The notes under the pieces are model-generated. The model saw nothing but the letters and a program-made list of their open reading frames with translations. It searched no databases and was not told where the DNA came from. A stretch of 64,000 nucleotides of DNA from assembly GCF_910594005.1 (NCBI RefSeq), contig NC_057827.1, positions 868,001 through 932,000 on the forward strand. The letters are read 5' to 3'. Position numbers and translations under genes: made by a program. Source of the stretch: Cervus elaphus (lineage: Eukaryota; Chordata; Mammalia; Artiodactyla; Cervidae). Below are positions 48,112 through 60,050 of this stretch, piece by piece; the first letter of the stretch is position 1, and each line of letters opens with the position of its first letter.

Positions 48112-48907
48112 GGATCCCTCTAGCCTTGAAACAGTGTTCTTGGGGTTTCTCTGGAGTGCCATGAAGGAAATCAAGGCTCCTTTCATGTGTGATGTGCAAC
48201 ACAGAATTGCTCTGCACGCAGTGCAGGGGAATCGGGCCTCATCTCGCGGCGAGGGGGAAGTCTCATGGTTTTTCTCGAGTTGCGGCGGGAACCTGGGGTA
48301 TATTCTCGAGTTACGACGGGGATGGCCCTTCCACACACGTGTTTGTTCAGCCACGTCAGGACTCTTGCCTAGTTGCGAGACACAACTCGGGATTCTCCTC
48401 GAGGCTTGGCAAGGCAATTGGGACGCCTCTCCAGCTGAGGCGGGAGACCAAGGGTCCCTTTCCACGTGCCACAGGAATCCTGGGACTCCTATCAAGTTTC
48501 ACGAGGAGTCAGGCATCGTCTCCTTTGGAGGCACTGATCTCCGCGTACCTCTGGAGTTTCCAAAGGATGTAAGGCCTCCGGTCGCGATGAGGTGGGGAAC
48601 TAGGTCTTTCTCTGTGGTCTCCACAGGGGATTCAGACATCCTTTCATCTTGGTAGATGCAAGACGAGCCTGCATTCAAGTCACTGCAGGGATATCCAGCC
48701 TTATTTCGAGTCAGGGCATCGCGGTGTCCATTCCACTTGAGGCCGCAAACTCAGGATCCCTCTCACATACCTAAAGTTGAGAGAAGCCTCCTCTTGAGGT
48801 GCTTGTGGTAAGGTGGTATTCCTCTGGAGACGAATCCAGGGACTAACCTCTCTTTTCGAGTTGATTTTTGGTGCACAGAGTTCTTTCGTGTTGCTACAGT
48901 GACCTCA
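48112..48907 (+). repeat. Satellite unit M61, E-n-t1
   Basis: E unit with 'gagtttccaaaggatgtaagg', 'ggtagatgc' (48653) and 'cctaaagttgag'. Tail 'ggtgcacag' also in M64 and M69. Ancestor-like form of M64. Confidence 0.95.
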
Positions 48908-49703
48908 GGATCCCTCTATCCTTGAAACAGTGTTCTTGGGGTTTCTCTGGAGTGCCATCAAGGAAATCAAGGCTCCTTTCATGTGTGATGTGCAAGACGG
49001 AATTGCTCTGCACGCAGTGCAGGGGAATCGGGCCTCATCTCGCGGCGAGGGGGAAGTCTCATGGTTTTTCTCGAGTTGCGGCGGGAACCTGGGGTATATT
49101 CTCGAGTTACGACGGGGATGGCCCTTCCACACACGTGTGTGTTCAGCCATGTCAGGACTCCTGCCTAGTTGCGAGGGACAACTCGGGATTCTCCTCGAGG
49201 CTTTGCAGGGCAATTGGGACGCCTCTCCAGCTGAGACGGGAGACCAAGTGTCCCTTTCCACGTGCCACAGGAATCCTGGGTCTCCTATCAAGTTTCATGA
49301 GGAGTCAGGCATCGTTTCCTTTGGAGGCACTGATCTCCGCATACCTCTGGAGTTTTCAAAGGATTTGAGGCCTCCTGTCGCGATGAGGTGTGGAACTAGG
49401 TCTTTCTCTGTGGTCTCCACAGGGGATTCAGACACCCTTTCATCTTGGGAGATGCAAGACGAGCCTGCATTCCAGTCACTGCAGGGATATCCGGCCTTAT
49501 TTCGAGTCAGGGCATCGTGGTGTCCATTCCAATTGAGGCCGCAAACTCAGGGTCCCTCTCACATACCTAGAGCTGAGAGAAGCCCCCTCTTGAGGTGCTT
49601 GTGGTAAGGTGGTATTCCTCTGGAGTCGAAGCCAGGGACTAACCTCTCATCTCGAGTTGATTTTTGGTCCACTGAGCGATTTCGTGTTGCTACAGTGACC
49701 TCA
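48908..49703 (+). repeat. Satellite unit M62, L-l-t2
   Basis: Second copy of M59; no difference found on reading. Confidence 0.95.
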
Positions 49704-50499
49704 GGATCCCTCTAGCCTTGAAACAGTGTTCTTGGGGTTTCTCTGGAGTGCCATGAAGGAAATCAAGGCTTCTTTCATGTGTGATGTGCAACACAGAATT
49801 GCTCTGCACGCAGTGCAGGGGAATCGGGCCTCATCTCGCGGTGAGGGGGAAGTCTCATGGTTTTTCTCGAGTTGCGGCGGGAACCTGGGGTATATTCTCG
49901 AGTTACGACGGGGATGGCCCTTCCACACACGTGTGTGTTCAGCCATGTCAGGACTCCTGCCTAGTTGCGAGGGACAACTCGGGATTCTCCTCGAGGCTTG
50001 GCCGGGCAATTGGGACGCCTCTCCAGCTGAGGCGGGAGACCAAGAGTCCCTTTCCACGTGCCACAGGAATCCTGGGTCTCCTATCAAGTTTCACGAGGAG
50101 TCAGGCATCGTCTCCTTTGGAGGCACTGATCTCCGCATACCTCTGGAGTTTTCAAAGGATTTGAGGCCTCCTGTCGCGATGAGGTGGGGAACTAGGTCTT
50201 TCTCTGTGGTCTCCACAGGGGATTCAGACACCCTTTCGTCTTGGGAGATGCAAGACGAGCCTGCATTCCAGTCACTGCAGGGATATCCGGCCTTATTTCG
50301 AGTCAGGGCATCGCGGTGTCCATTCCACTTGAGACCGCAAACTCAGGGTCCCTCTCACATACCTAGAGCTGAGAGAAGCCTCCTCTTGAGGTGCTTGTGG
50401 TAAGGTGGTATTACTCAGGAGTCGAAGCCAGGGACTAACCTCTCATCTCGAGTTGATTTTTGGTCCACGGAGCTCTTTCGTGTTGCTACAGTGACCTCA
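49704..50499 (+). repeat. Satellite unit M63, L/N mosaic-l, t3/t2 hybrid tail
   Basis: Second copy of M60; no difference found on reading. Confidence 0.95.
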
Positions 50500-51295
50500 G
50501 GATCCCTCTAGCCTTGAAACAGTGTTCTTGGGGTTTCTCTGGAGTGCCATGAAGGAAATCAAGGCTCCTTTCATGTGTGATGTGCAACACAGAATTGCTC
50601 TGCACGCAGTGCAGGGGAATCGGGCCTCATCTCGCGGCGAGGGGGAAGTCTCATGGTTTTTCTCGAGTTGCGGCGGGAACCTGGGGTATATTCTCGAGTT
50701 ACGACGGGGATGGCCCTTCCACACACGTGTTTGTTCAGCGACGTCAGGACTCTTGCCTAGTTGCGAGACACAACTCGTGATTCTCCTCGAGGCTTGGCAA
50801 GGCAATTGGGACGCCTCTCCAGCTGAGGCGGGAGACCAAGGGTCCCTTTCCACGTGCCACAGGAATCCTGGGACTCCTATCAAGTTTCACGAGGAGTCAG
50901 GCATCGTCTCCTTTGGAGGCACTGATCTCCGCGTACCTCTGGAGTTTCCAAAGGATGTAAGGCCTCCGGTCGCGATGAGGTGGGGAACTAGGTCTTTCTC
51001 TGTGGTCTCCACAGGGGATTCAGACATCCTTTCATCTTGGTAGATGCAAGACGAGCCTGCATTCAAGTCACTGCAGGGATATCCAGCCTTATTTCGAGTC
51101 AGGGCATCGCGGTGTCCATTCCACTTGAGGCCGCAAACTCAGGATCCCTCTCACATACCTAAAGTTGAGAGAAGCCTCCTCTTGAGGTGCTTGTGGTAAG
51201 GTGGTATTCCTCTGGAGACGAATCCAGGGACTAACCTCTCTTTTCGAGTTGATTTTTGGTGCACAGAGTTCTTTCGTGTTGCTACAGTGACCTCA
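50500..51295 (+). repeat. Satellite unit M64, E-n-t1
   Basis: Second copy of M61 with G at 50740 ('ttcagcgacg') and T at 50778 ('caactcgtga'). Both changes are also in M69, so M69 derives from an M64-like unit rather than from M61. Confidence 0.95.
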
Positions 51296-52091
51296 GGATC
51301 CCTCTATCCTTGAAACAGTGTTCTTGGGGGTTCTCTGGAGTGCCATCAAGGAAATCAAGGCTCCTTTCATGTGTGATGTGCAAGACGGAATTGCTCTGCA
51401 CGCAGTACAGGGGAATCGGGCCTCATCTCGCATCGAGTGGGAAGTCTCATGGTTTTTCTCGAGTTGCGGCGGGAACCTGGGGTATATTCTCGAGTTACGA
51501 CGGGGATGGCCCTTCCACCCACGTGTTTGTTCAGCCACGTCAGGACTCCTGCCTAGTTGCGAGGGACAACTCGGGATTCTCCTCGAGGCTTGGCAGTGCA
51601 ATTGGAACACCTCTCCAGCTGAGGCGGGAGACCAAGTGTCCCTTTCCACGTGCCACAAGAATCCTGGGACTCCTATCAAGTTTCACGAGGAGTCAGGCAT
51701 CGTCTCCTTTGGAGGCACTGATCTCCGCGTACCTCTGGAGTTTTCAAAGGATGTGAGGCCTCCGGTCGCGATGAGGTGGGGAACTAAGTCTTTCTCTGTG
51801 CTTTCCACAGGGGATTCAGACATCCTTTCTTCCTGGGAGATGCAAGACGAGCCTGCATTGAAGTCACTGCAGGGATATCCGGCCTTATTTCGAGTCAGGG
51901 CATCGCGGTGTCCATTCCACTTGAGGCCGCAAACTCAGGGTCCCTCTCACATACCTAGAGCTGAGAGAAGCCTCCTCTTGAGGTGCTTGTGGTAAGGTGG
52001 TATTCCTCTGGAGACGAATCCAGGGACTAACCTCTCTTTTCGAGTTGATTTTTGGTCCACAGAGTTCTTTCGTGTTGCTACAGTGACCTCA
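51296..52091 (+). repeat. Satellite unit M65, N-n/w-t1
   Basis: N centre ('attggaac') with 'caagtgtcc'. Distal block begins n and switches to w ('ctaagtc', 'cattgaag') near 51,770-51,790. 'ggggggttctc'-like left part shared with M70; 'cgagtgggaag' shared with M72. Confidence 0.95.
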
Positions 52092-52887
52092 GGATCACTC
52101 TAGCCTTGAAACAGTGTTCTTGGGGTTTCTCTGGAGTGCCATGAAGGAAATCAAGGCTCCTTTCATGTGTGATGTGCAACACAGAATTGCTCTGCACGCA
52201 GTGCAGGGGAATCGGGCCTCATCTCGCGGCGAGGGGGAAGTCTCATGGTTTTTCTCGAGTTGCGGCGGGAACCTGGGGTATATTCTCGAGTTACGACGGG
52301 GATGGCCCTTCCACACACGTGTTTGTTCAGCCACGTCAGGACTCTTGCCTAGTTGCGAGACACAACTCGGGATTCTCCTCGAGGCTTGGCAAGGCAACTG
52401 GGACGCCTCTCCAGCTGAGGCGGGAGACCAAGTGTCCCTTTCCACGTGCCACAGGAATCCTGGGACTCCTATCAAGTTTCACGAGGAGTCAGGCATCGTC
52501 TCCTTTGGAGGCACTGATCTCCGCGTACCTCTGGAGTTTTCAAAGGATGTGCGGCCTCCGGTCGCGATGAGGTGGGGAACTAGGTCTTTCTCTGTGGTCT
52601 CCACAGGGGATTCAGACATCCTTTCATCTTGGGAGATGCAAGACGAGCCTGCATTCAAGTCACTGCAGGGATATCCAGCCTTATTTCGCGTCAGGGCATC
52701 GCGGTGTCCATTCCACTTGAGGCCGCAAACTCAGGGTCCCTCTCACATACCTAGAGCTGAGAGAAGCCTCCTCTTGAGGTGCTTGTGGTAAGGTGGTATT
52801 CCTCAGGAGTCGAAGCCAGGGAATAACCTCTCATCTCGTGTTGATTCTTGGTCCACGGAGCTCTTTCGTGTTGCTACAGTGACCTCA
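52092..52887 (+). repeat. Satellite unit M66, E-n-t3, BamHI site lost
   Basis: 'aggatcactctagcc' at the start. E centre with 'ggcaactggg' and 'caagtgtcc'. 'gatgtgcggcc' is its own. Tail 'gggaataacc'. Confidence 0.95.
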
Positions 52888-53683
52888 GGATCCCTCTAGC
52901 CTTGAAACAGTGTTCTTGGGGTTTCTCTGGAGTGCCATCAAGGAAATCAAGTCTACTTTCATGTGTGATGTGCAACACGGAATTGCTCTGCACGCAGTGC
53001 AGGGGAATCGGGCCTCATCTCGCGGCGAGGGGGAAGTCTCATGGTTTTTCTCGAGTTGCGGCGGGAACCTGGGGTATATTCTCGAGTTACGACGGGAATG
53101 TCCCTTCCACACACGTGTGTGTTCAGCGACGTCAGGACTCCTGCCTAGTTGCGAGGGACAACTCGGGATTCTCCTCGAGGCTTTGCAGGGCAATTGGGAC
53201 GCCTCTCCAGCTGAGACGGGAGACCAAGGGTCCCTTTCCACGTGCCACAGGAATCCTGGGTCTCCTATCAAGTTTCACGAGGTGTCAGGCATCGTCTCCT
53301 TTGGAGGCACTGATCTTCGCATACCTCTGGAGTTTTCAAAGGATGTGAGGCCTCCTGTCGCGATGAGGTGGGGAACTAGGTCTTTCTCTGTGGTCTCCAC
53401 TGGGGATTCAGACACCCTTTCGTCTTGGGAGATGCAAGACGAGGCTGCATTCCATCCACTGCAGGGATATCCAGCCTTATTTCGAGTCAGGGCATCGCGT
53501 TGTCCATTCCACTTGAGGCCGCAAACTCAGGGTCCCTCTCACATACCTAGAGCTGAGAGAAGCCTCCTCTTGAGGTGCTTGTGGTAAGGTGGTATTCTTC
53601 TGGAGTCGAAGCCAGGGACTAACCTCTCATCTCGAGTTGATTTTTGGCCCACAGAGTTCTTTCGTGTTGCTACAGTGACCTCA
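52888..53683 (+). repeat. Satellite unit M67, L-l-t2
   Basis: 'cacgaggtgtcagg', 'ctccactggggattc' and 'attccatccactgc' are shared with M73, six units later. Own: 'aagtctactttc', 'gggaatgtccc', 'gatcttcgc' and 'gaggctgc'. Confidence 0.95.
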
Positions 53684-54479
53684 GGATCCCTCTAGCCTTG
53701 AAACAGTGTTCTTGGGGTTTCTCTGGAGTGCCATCAAGGAAATCAAGGCTACTTTCATGTGTGATGTGCAACACGGAATTGCTCTGCACGCAGTGCAGGG
53801 GAATCGGGCCTCATCTCGCGGCGAGCGGGAAGTCTCATGGTTTTACTCGAGTTGCGGCGGGAACCTGGGGTATATTCTCGAGTTACGTCGGGGATGGCCC
53901 TTCCACCCACGTGTTTGTTCAGCCACGTCAGGACTCTTGCCTAGTTGCGAGACACAACTCGGGATTCTCCTCGAGGCTTGGCAAGGCAATTGTGACGCCT
54001 CTCCAGCTGAGACGGGAGACCAAGGGTCCCTTTCCACGTGCCACAGGAATCCTGGGACTCCTATCAAGTTTCACGAGGAGTCAGGCATCGTCTCCTTTGG
54101 AGGCACTGATCTCCGCGTACCTCTGGAGTTTTCAAAGGATGTGAGGCCTCCGGTCGCGATGAGGTGGGGAACTAGGTCTTTCTCTGTGGTCTCCACAGGG
54201 GATTCAGACATCCTTTCATCTTGGGAGATGCAAGACGAGCCTGCATTCAAGTCACTGCAGGGATATCCAGCCTTATTTCGCCTCAGGGCATTGCGGTGTC
54301 CATTCCACTTGAGGCCGCAAACTCAGGGTCCCTCTCACATACCTAAAGCTGAGAGAAGCCTCCTCTTGAGGTGCTTGTGGTAAGGTGGTATTCCTCTGGA
54401 GTCGAAGCCAGGGACTAACCTCTCATCTCGAGTTGATTTTTGGTCCACGGAGCTCTTTCGTGTTGCTACAGTGACCTCA
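53684..54479 (+). repeat. Satellite unit M68, E-n-t2
   Basis: E centre with L-like 'gagacggg'. 'ggctactttcatg' shared with M70, 'cgcctcagggc' shared with M72. Own: 'gcgagcggg', 'tttactcgag', 'gttacgtcgg' and 'attgtgacg'. Confidence 0.95.
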
Positions 54480-55275
54480 GGATCCCTCTAGCCTTGAAAC
54501 AGTGTTCTTGGGGTTTCTCTGGAGTGCCATGAAGGAAATCAAGGCTCCTTTCATGTGTGATGTGCAACACAGAATTGCTCTGCACGCAGTGCAGGGGAAT
54601 CGGGCCTCATCTCGCGGCGAGGGGGAAGTCTCATGGTTTTTCTCGAGTTGCGGCGGGAACCTGGGGTATATTCTCGAGTTACGACGGGGATGGCCCTTCC
54701 ACACACGTGTGTGTTCAGCGACGTCAGGACTCTTGCCTAGTTGCGAGACACAACTCGTGATTCTCCTCGAGGCTTGGCAAGGCAATTGGGACGCCTCTCC
54801 AGCTGAGGCGGGAGACCAAGGGTCCCTTTCCACGTGCCACAGGAATCCTGGGACTCCTATCAAGTTTCACGAGGAGTCAGGCATCGTCTCCTTTGGAGGC
54901 ACTGATCTCCGCGTACCTCTGGAGTTTCCAAAGGATGTAAGGCCTCCGGTCGCGATGAGGTGGGGAACTAGGTCTTTCTCTGTGGTCTCCACAGCGGATT
55001 CAGACATCCTTTCATCTTGGTAGATGCAAGACGAGCCTGCATTCAAGTCACTGCAGGGATATCCAGCCTTATTTCGAGTCAGGGCATTTCGGTGTCCATT
55101 CCACTTGAGGCCGCAAACTCAGGGTCCCTCTCACATACCTAAAGTTGAGAGAAGCCTCCTCTTGAGGTGCTTGTGGTAAGGTGGTATTCCTCTGGAGACG
55201 AATCCAGGGACTAACCTCTCTTTTCGAGTTGATTTTTGGTGCACAGAGTTCTTTCGTGTTGCTACAGTGACCTCA
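54480..55275 (+). repeat. Satellite unit M69, E-n-t1
   Basis: Third copy of the M61/M64 lineage ('caactcgtga', 'gatgtaagg', 'ggtagatgc' at 55019, 'cctaaagttgag', tail 'ggtgcacag'). Own: 'cacgtgtgtgttcagcg', 'cacagcggattc' and 'gcatttcgg'. Confidence 0.95.
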
Positions 55276-56071
55276 GGATCCCTCTATCCTTGAAACAGTG
55301 TTCTTGGGGGTTCTCTGGAGTGCCATCAAGGAAATCAAGGCTACTTTCATGTGTGATGTGCAACACGGAATTGCTCTGCATGCAGTACAGGGGAATCGGG
55401 CCTCATCTCGCATCGAGGGGGAAGTCTCATGGTTTTTCTCGAGTTGCGGCGGGAACCTGGGGTATATTCTCGAGTTACGACGGGGATGGCCCTTCCACAC
55501 ACGTGTTTGTTCAGCCACGTCAGGACTCCTGCCTAGTTGCGAGGGACAACTCGGGATTCTCCTCGAGGCTTGGCAGGGCAATTGGGATGCCTCTCCAGCT
55601 GAGGCAGGAAACCAAGTGTCCCTTTCCAAGTGCCACAGGAATCCTGGGACTCCTATCAAGTTTCACGAGGAGTCAGGCATCGTCTCCTTTGGAGGCACTG
55701 ATCTCCGCGTACCTCTGGAGTTTTCAAAGGATGTGAGGCTATCGGTCGCGATGAGGTGGGGAACTAAGTCTTTCTCTGTGCTTTCCACAGGGGATTCAGA
55801 CATCCTTTCGTCCTGGGAGATGCAAGACGAGCCTGCATTCCAGTCACTGCAGGGATATCCGGCCTTATTTCGAGTCAGGGCATCGCGGTGTCCATTCCAC
55901 TTGAGGCCGCAAACTCAGGGTCCCTCTCACATACCTAGAGCTGAGAGAAGCCTCCTCTTGAGGTGCTTGTGGTAAGGTGGTATTCCTCTGGAGTCGAAGC
56001 CAGGGACTAACCTCTCATCTCGAGTTGATTTTTGGCCCACGGAGCTCTTTCGTGTTGCTACAGTGACCTCA
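55276..56071 (+). repeat. Satellite unit M70, mosaic/W-w-t2
   Basis: N-like left part ('gggggttctc', 'cgcatcgag'), E-like 'cacacacgtgtttg', 'cgggattc', then W-like 'caagtgtccc' and distal w ending 'cattccag' (l). At least three switches in one unit. Confidence 0.95.
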
Positions 56072-56866
56072 GGATCCCTCTAGCCTTGAAACAGTGTTCT
56101 TGGGGTTTCTCTGGAGTGCCATCAAGGAAATCAAGGCTCCTTTCATGTGTGATGTGCAACACAGAATTGCTCTGCACGCAGTGCAGGGGAATCGGGCCTC
56201 ATCTCGCGGCGAGGGGGAAGTCTCATGGTTTTTCTCGAGTTGCGGCGGGAACCTGGGGTATATTCTCGAGTTACGACGGGGATGGCCCTTCCACCCACGT
56301 GTTTCTTCAGCGACGTCAGGACTCCTGCCTAGTTGCGAGGGACAACTCTGGATTCTCCTCGAGACTTGGCAGGGCAATTGGGACGCCTCTCCAGCTGAGG
56401 CGGGAGACCAAGGGTCCCTTTCCAAGTGCCACAGGAATCCTGGGACTCCTATCAAGTTTCACGAGGAGTCAGGCATCGTCTCCTTTGGAGGCACTGATCT
56501 CCGCGTACCTCTGGAGTTTTCAAAGGATGTGAGGCTATCGGTCGCGATGAGGTGGGGAACTAAGTCTTTCTCTGTGCTTTCCACAGGGGATTCAGACATC
56601 CTTTCGTCCTTGGAGATGAAGACGTGCCTGCATTGAAGTCACTGCAGGGATATCCGGCCTTATTTCGAGTCAGGGCATCGCGGTGTCCATTCCACTTGAG
56701 GCCGCAAACTCAGGGTCCCTCTCACATACCTAGAGCTGAGAGAAGCCTCCTCTTGAGGTGCTTGTGGTAAGGTGGTATTCCTTTGGAGACGAATCCAGGG
56801 ACTAACCTCTCTTTTCGAGTTGATTTTTGGTCCACAGAGTTCTTTCGTGTTGCTACAATGACCTCA
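56072..56866 (+). repeat. Satellite unit M71, W-w-t1 (795 bp)
   Basis: W unit with 'ctcgagacttgg'. One C is missing near 56619 ('gagatgaagacgtgcc'). Tail 'cctttggagacg'. Confidence 0.95.
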
Positions 56867-57662
56867 GGATCCCTCTATCCTTGAAACAGTGTTCTTGGGG
56901 TTTCTCTGGAGTGCCATCAAGGAAATCAAGGCTCCTTTCATGTGTGATGTGCAAGACGGAATTGCTCTGCACGCAGTACAGGGGAATCGGGCCTCATCTC
57001 GCATCGAGTGGGAAGTCTCATGGTTTTTCTCGAGTTGCGGCGGGAACCTGGGGTATATTCTCGAGTTACGACGGGGATGGCCCTTCCACCCACGTGTTTG
57101 TTCAGCCACGTCAGGACTCTTGCCTAGTTGCGAGACACAACTCGGGATTCTCCTCGAGGCTTGGCAGGGCAATTGGAACGCCTCTCCAGCTGAGGCGGGA
57201 GACCAAGGGTCCCTTTCCACGTGCCACAAGAATCCTGGGACTCCTATCAAGTTTCACGAGGAGTCAGGCATCGTCTCCTTTGGAGGCACTGATCTCCGCA
57301 TACCTCTGGAGTTTTCAAAGGATGTGAGGCCTCCGGTCGCGATGAGGTGGGGAACTAGGTCTTTCTCTGTGGTCTCCACAGGGGATTCAGACATCCTTTC
57401 ATCTTGGGAGATGCAAGACGAGCCTGCATTCAAGTCACTGCAGGGATATCCAGCCTTATTTCGCCTCAGGGCATCGCGGTGTCCATTCCACTTGAGGCCG
57501 CAAAATCAGGGTCACTGTCACAAACCTAGAGCTGAGAGAAGCCTCCTCTTGAGGTGCTTGTGGTAAGGTGGTATTCCTCTGGAGTCGAAGCCAGGGACTA
57601 ACCTCTCATCTCGAGTTGATTTTTGGCCCACGGAGCTCTTTCGTGTTGCTACAGTGACCTCA
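56867..57662 (+). repeat. Satellite unit M72, N/E mosaic-n-t2
   Basis: N left part and 'attggaacg' surrounding an E segment ('gactcttgcc', 'gcgagacac'). 'cgagtgggaag' as M65; 'cgcctcagggc' as M68. Own: 'caaaatcagggtcactgtc'. Confidence 0.95.
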
Positions 57663-58458
57663 GGATCCCTCTAGCCTTGAAACAGTGTTCTTGGTGTTTC
57701 TCTGGAGTGCCATCAAGGAAATCAAGGCTCCTTTCATGTGTGATGTGCAAGACGGAATTGCTCTGCACGCAGTACAGGGGAATCGGGCCTCATCTCGCGG
57801 AGAGGGGGAAGTCTCATGGTTTTTCTCGAGTTGCGGCGGGAACCTGGGGTATATTCTCGAGTTACGACGGGGATGGCCCTTCCACCCCCGTGTTTGTTCA
57901 GCCACGTCAGGTCTCCTGCCTAGTTGCGAGGGACAACTCGGGATTCTCCTCGAGGCTTGGCAGGGCAATTGGGACGCCTCTCCAGCTGAGACGGGAGACC
58001 AAGGGTCCCTTTCCACGTGCAACAGGAATCCTGGGTCTCCTATCAAATTTCACGAGGTGTCAGGCATCGTCTCCTTTGGAGGCACTGATCTCCGCATACC
58101 TCTGGAGTTTTCAAAGGATTTGAGGCCTCCTGTCGCGATGAGGTGGGGAACTAGGTCTTTCTCTGTGGTCTCCACTGGGGATTCAGACACCCTTTCGTCT
58201 TGGGAGATGCAAGACGAGCCTGCATTCCATCCACTGCAGGGATATCCAGCCTTATTTCGAGTCAGGGCATCGCGGTGTCCATTCCAATTGAGGCCGCAAA
58301 CTCAGGGTCCCACTCACATACCTAGAGCTGAGAGAAGCCTCCTCTTGAGGTGCTTGTGGTAAGGTGGTATTCCTGTGGAGTCGAAGCCAGGGACTAACCT
58401 CTCATCTCGAGTTGATTTTTGGTTCACGGAGCTCTTTCGTGTTGCTACAGTGACCTCA
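57663..58458 (+). repeat. Satellite unit M73, N/L mosaic-l-t2
   Basis: N opening with L-like 'gagacggg' and distal l. 'cacgaggtgtcagg', 'ctccactggggattc' and 'attccatccactgc' as M67; 'cgcggagaggg' as M77. Own: 'cacccccgtg' and 'aggtctcctg'. Confidence 0.95.
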
Positions 58459-59254
58459 GGATCCCTCTAGCCTTGAAACAGTGTTCTTGGGGTTTCTCTG
58501 GAATGGCATGAAGGAAATCAAGGCTCCTTTCATGTGTGATGTGCAACACAGAATTGCTCTGCACGCAGTGCAGGGGAATCGGGCCTCATCTCGCGGCGAG
58601 GGGGAAGTCTCATGGTTTTGCTCGAGTTGCGGCGGGAACCTGGGGTATATTCTCGAGTTACGACGGGGATGGCCCTTCCACCCACGTGTTTGTTCAGCCA
58701 CGTCAGGACTCTTGCCTAGTTGCGAGACACAACTCGGGATTCTCCTCGAGGTTTGGCAAGGCAATTGGGACGCCTCTCCAGCTGAGGCGGGAGACCAAGG
58801 GTCCCTTTCCACGTGCCACAGGAATCCTGGGACTCCTATCAAGTTTCACGAGGAGTCAGGCATCGTCTCCTTTGGAGGCACTGATCTCCGCGTACCTCTG
58901 GAGTTTTCAAAGGATGTGAGGCCTCCGGTCGCCATGAGGTGGGGAACTAGGTCTTTCTCTGTGGTCTCCACAGGGGATTCAGACATCCTTTCATCTCGGG
59001 AGATGCAAGACGAGCCTGCATTCAAGTCACTGCAGGGATATCCAGCCTTATTTCGCGTCAGGGCATCGCGGTGTCCATTCCACTTGAGGCCGCAAACTCA
59101 GGGTCCCTCTCACATACCTAGAGCTGAGAGAAGCCTCCTCTTGAGGTGCTTGTGGTAAGGTGGTATTCCTCTCGAGTTGAAGCCAGGGACTAACCTCTCA
59201 TCTCGAGTTGATTTTTGGCCCACGGAGCTCTTTCGTGTTGCTACAGTGACCTCA
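58459..59254 (+). repeat. Satellite unit M74, E-n-t2
   Basis: E unit with 'ggaatggcatg' at the left. 'gtcgccatgagg', 'catctcggg' and tail 'gttgaagcc' are shared with M77, three units later. Confidence 0.95.
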
Positions 59255-60050
59255 GGATCCCTCTAGCCTTGAAACAGTGTTCTTGGGGTTTCTCTGGAGT
59301 GCCATGAAGGAAATCAAGACTCCTTTCATGTGTGATGTGCAAGACGGAATTGCTCTGCACGCAGTGCAGGGGAATCGGGCCTCATCTCGCGGCGAGGGGG
59401 AAGTCTCATGGTTTTTCTCGAGTTGCGGCGGGAACCTGGGGTATATTCTCGAGTTACGACGGGGATGGCCCTTCCACCCACGTGTTTGTTCAGCCACGTC
59501 AGGACTCCTGCCTAGTTGCGAGGGACAACTCTGGATTCACCTCGAGGCTTGGCAGGGCAATTGGGACGCCTCTCCAGCTGAGACGGGAGACCAAGGGTCC
59601 CTTTCCACGTGCCACAGGAATCCTGGGACTCCTATCAAGTTTCACGAGGAGTCAGGCATCGTCTCCTTTGGAGGCACTCATCTCCGCGTACCTCTGGAGT
59701 TTTCAAAGGATGTGAGGCTATCGGTCGCGATGAGGTGGGGAACTAAGTCTTTCTCTGTGCTTTCCACAGGGGATTCAGACATCCTTTCGTCCTGGGAGAT
59801 GCAAGACGAGCCTGCATTGAAGTCACTGCAGGGATATCCGGCCTTATTTCGAGTCAGGGCATCGCGGTGTCCATTCCACTTGAGGCCGCAAACTCAGGAT
59901 CCCTCTCACATACCTAGAGCTGAGAGAAGCCTCCTCTTGAGGTGCTTGTGGTAAGGTGGTATTCCTCAGGAGTCGGAGCCAGGGACTAACCTCTCATCTC
60001 GTGTTGATTCTTTGTCCACGGAGCTCTTTCGTGTTGCTACAGTGACCTCA
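59255..60050 (+). repeat. Satellite unit M75, N/W mosaic-w-t3
   Basis: Opens N, then 'caactctgg' (W), 'gagacggg' (L) and distal w. Own: 'atcaagactcc', 'gattcacctcg', 'cactcatctcc'. Tail 'gtcggagcc'. Second BamHI site present. Confidence 0.95.

Larger units (their letters stand above)
46520..48907 (+). repeat. Three-unit duplication, copy 1 (M59-M61, 2,388 bp)
   Basis: Nearly identical to the next 2,388 bp. Shared private variants: 'tttcatgaggagtc' and 'atcgtttcc' (M59), 'ccactgagcgattt' (M59 tail), 'ggccgggcaatt' (M60), 'ggtattactcagg' (M60 tail), 'gatgtaaggcc', 'ggtagatgc' and 'cctaaagttgag' (M61). Confidence 0.95.
48908..51295 (+). repeat. Three-unit duplication, copy 2 (M62-M64, 2,388 bp)
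   Basis: By reading I find only two substitutions relative to copy 1: C48352 is G at 50740, and G48390 is T at 50778. Both derived bases recur in M69 (54480-55275), which links M64 to M69 as a further, partial copy. Confidence 0.95.
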
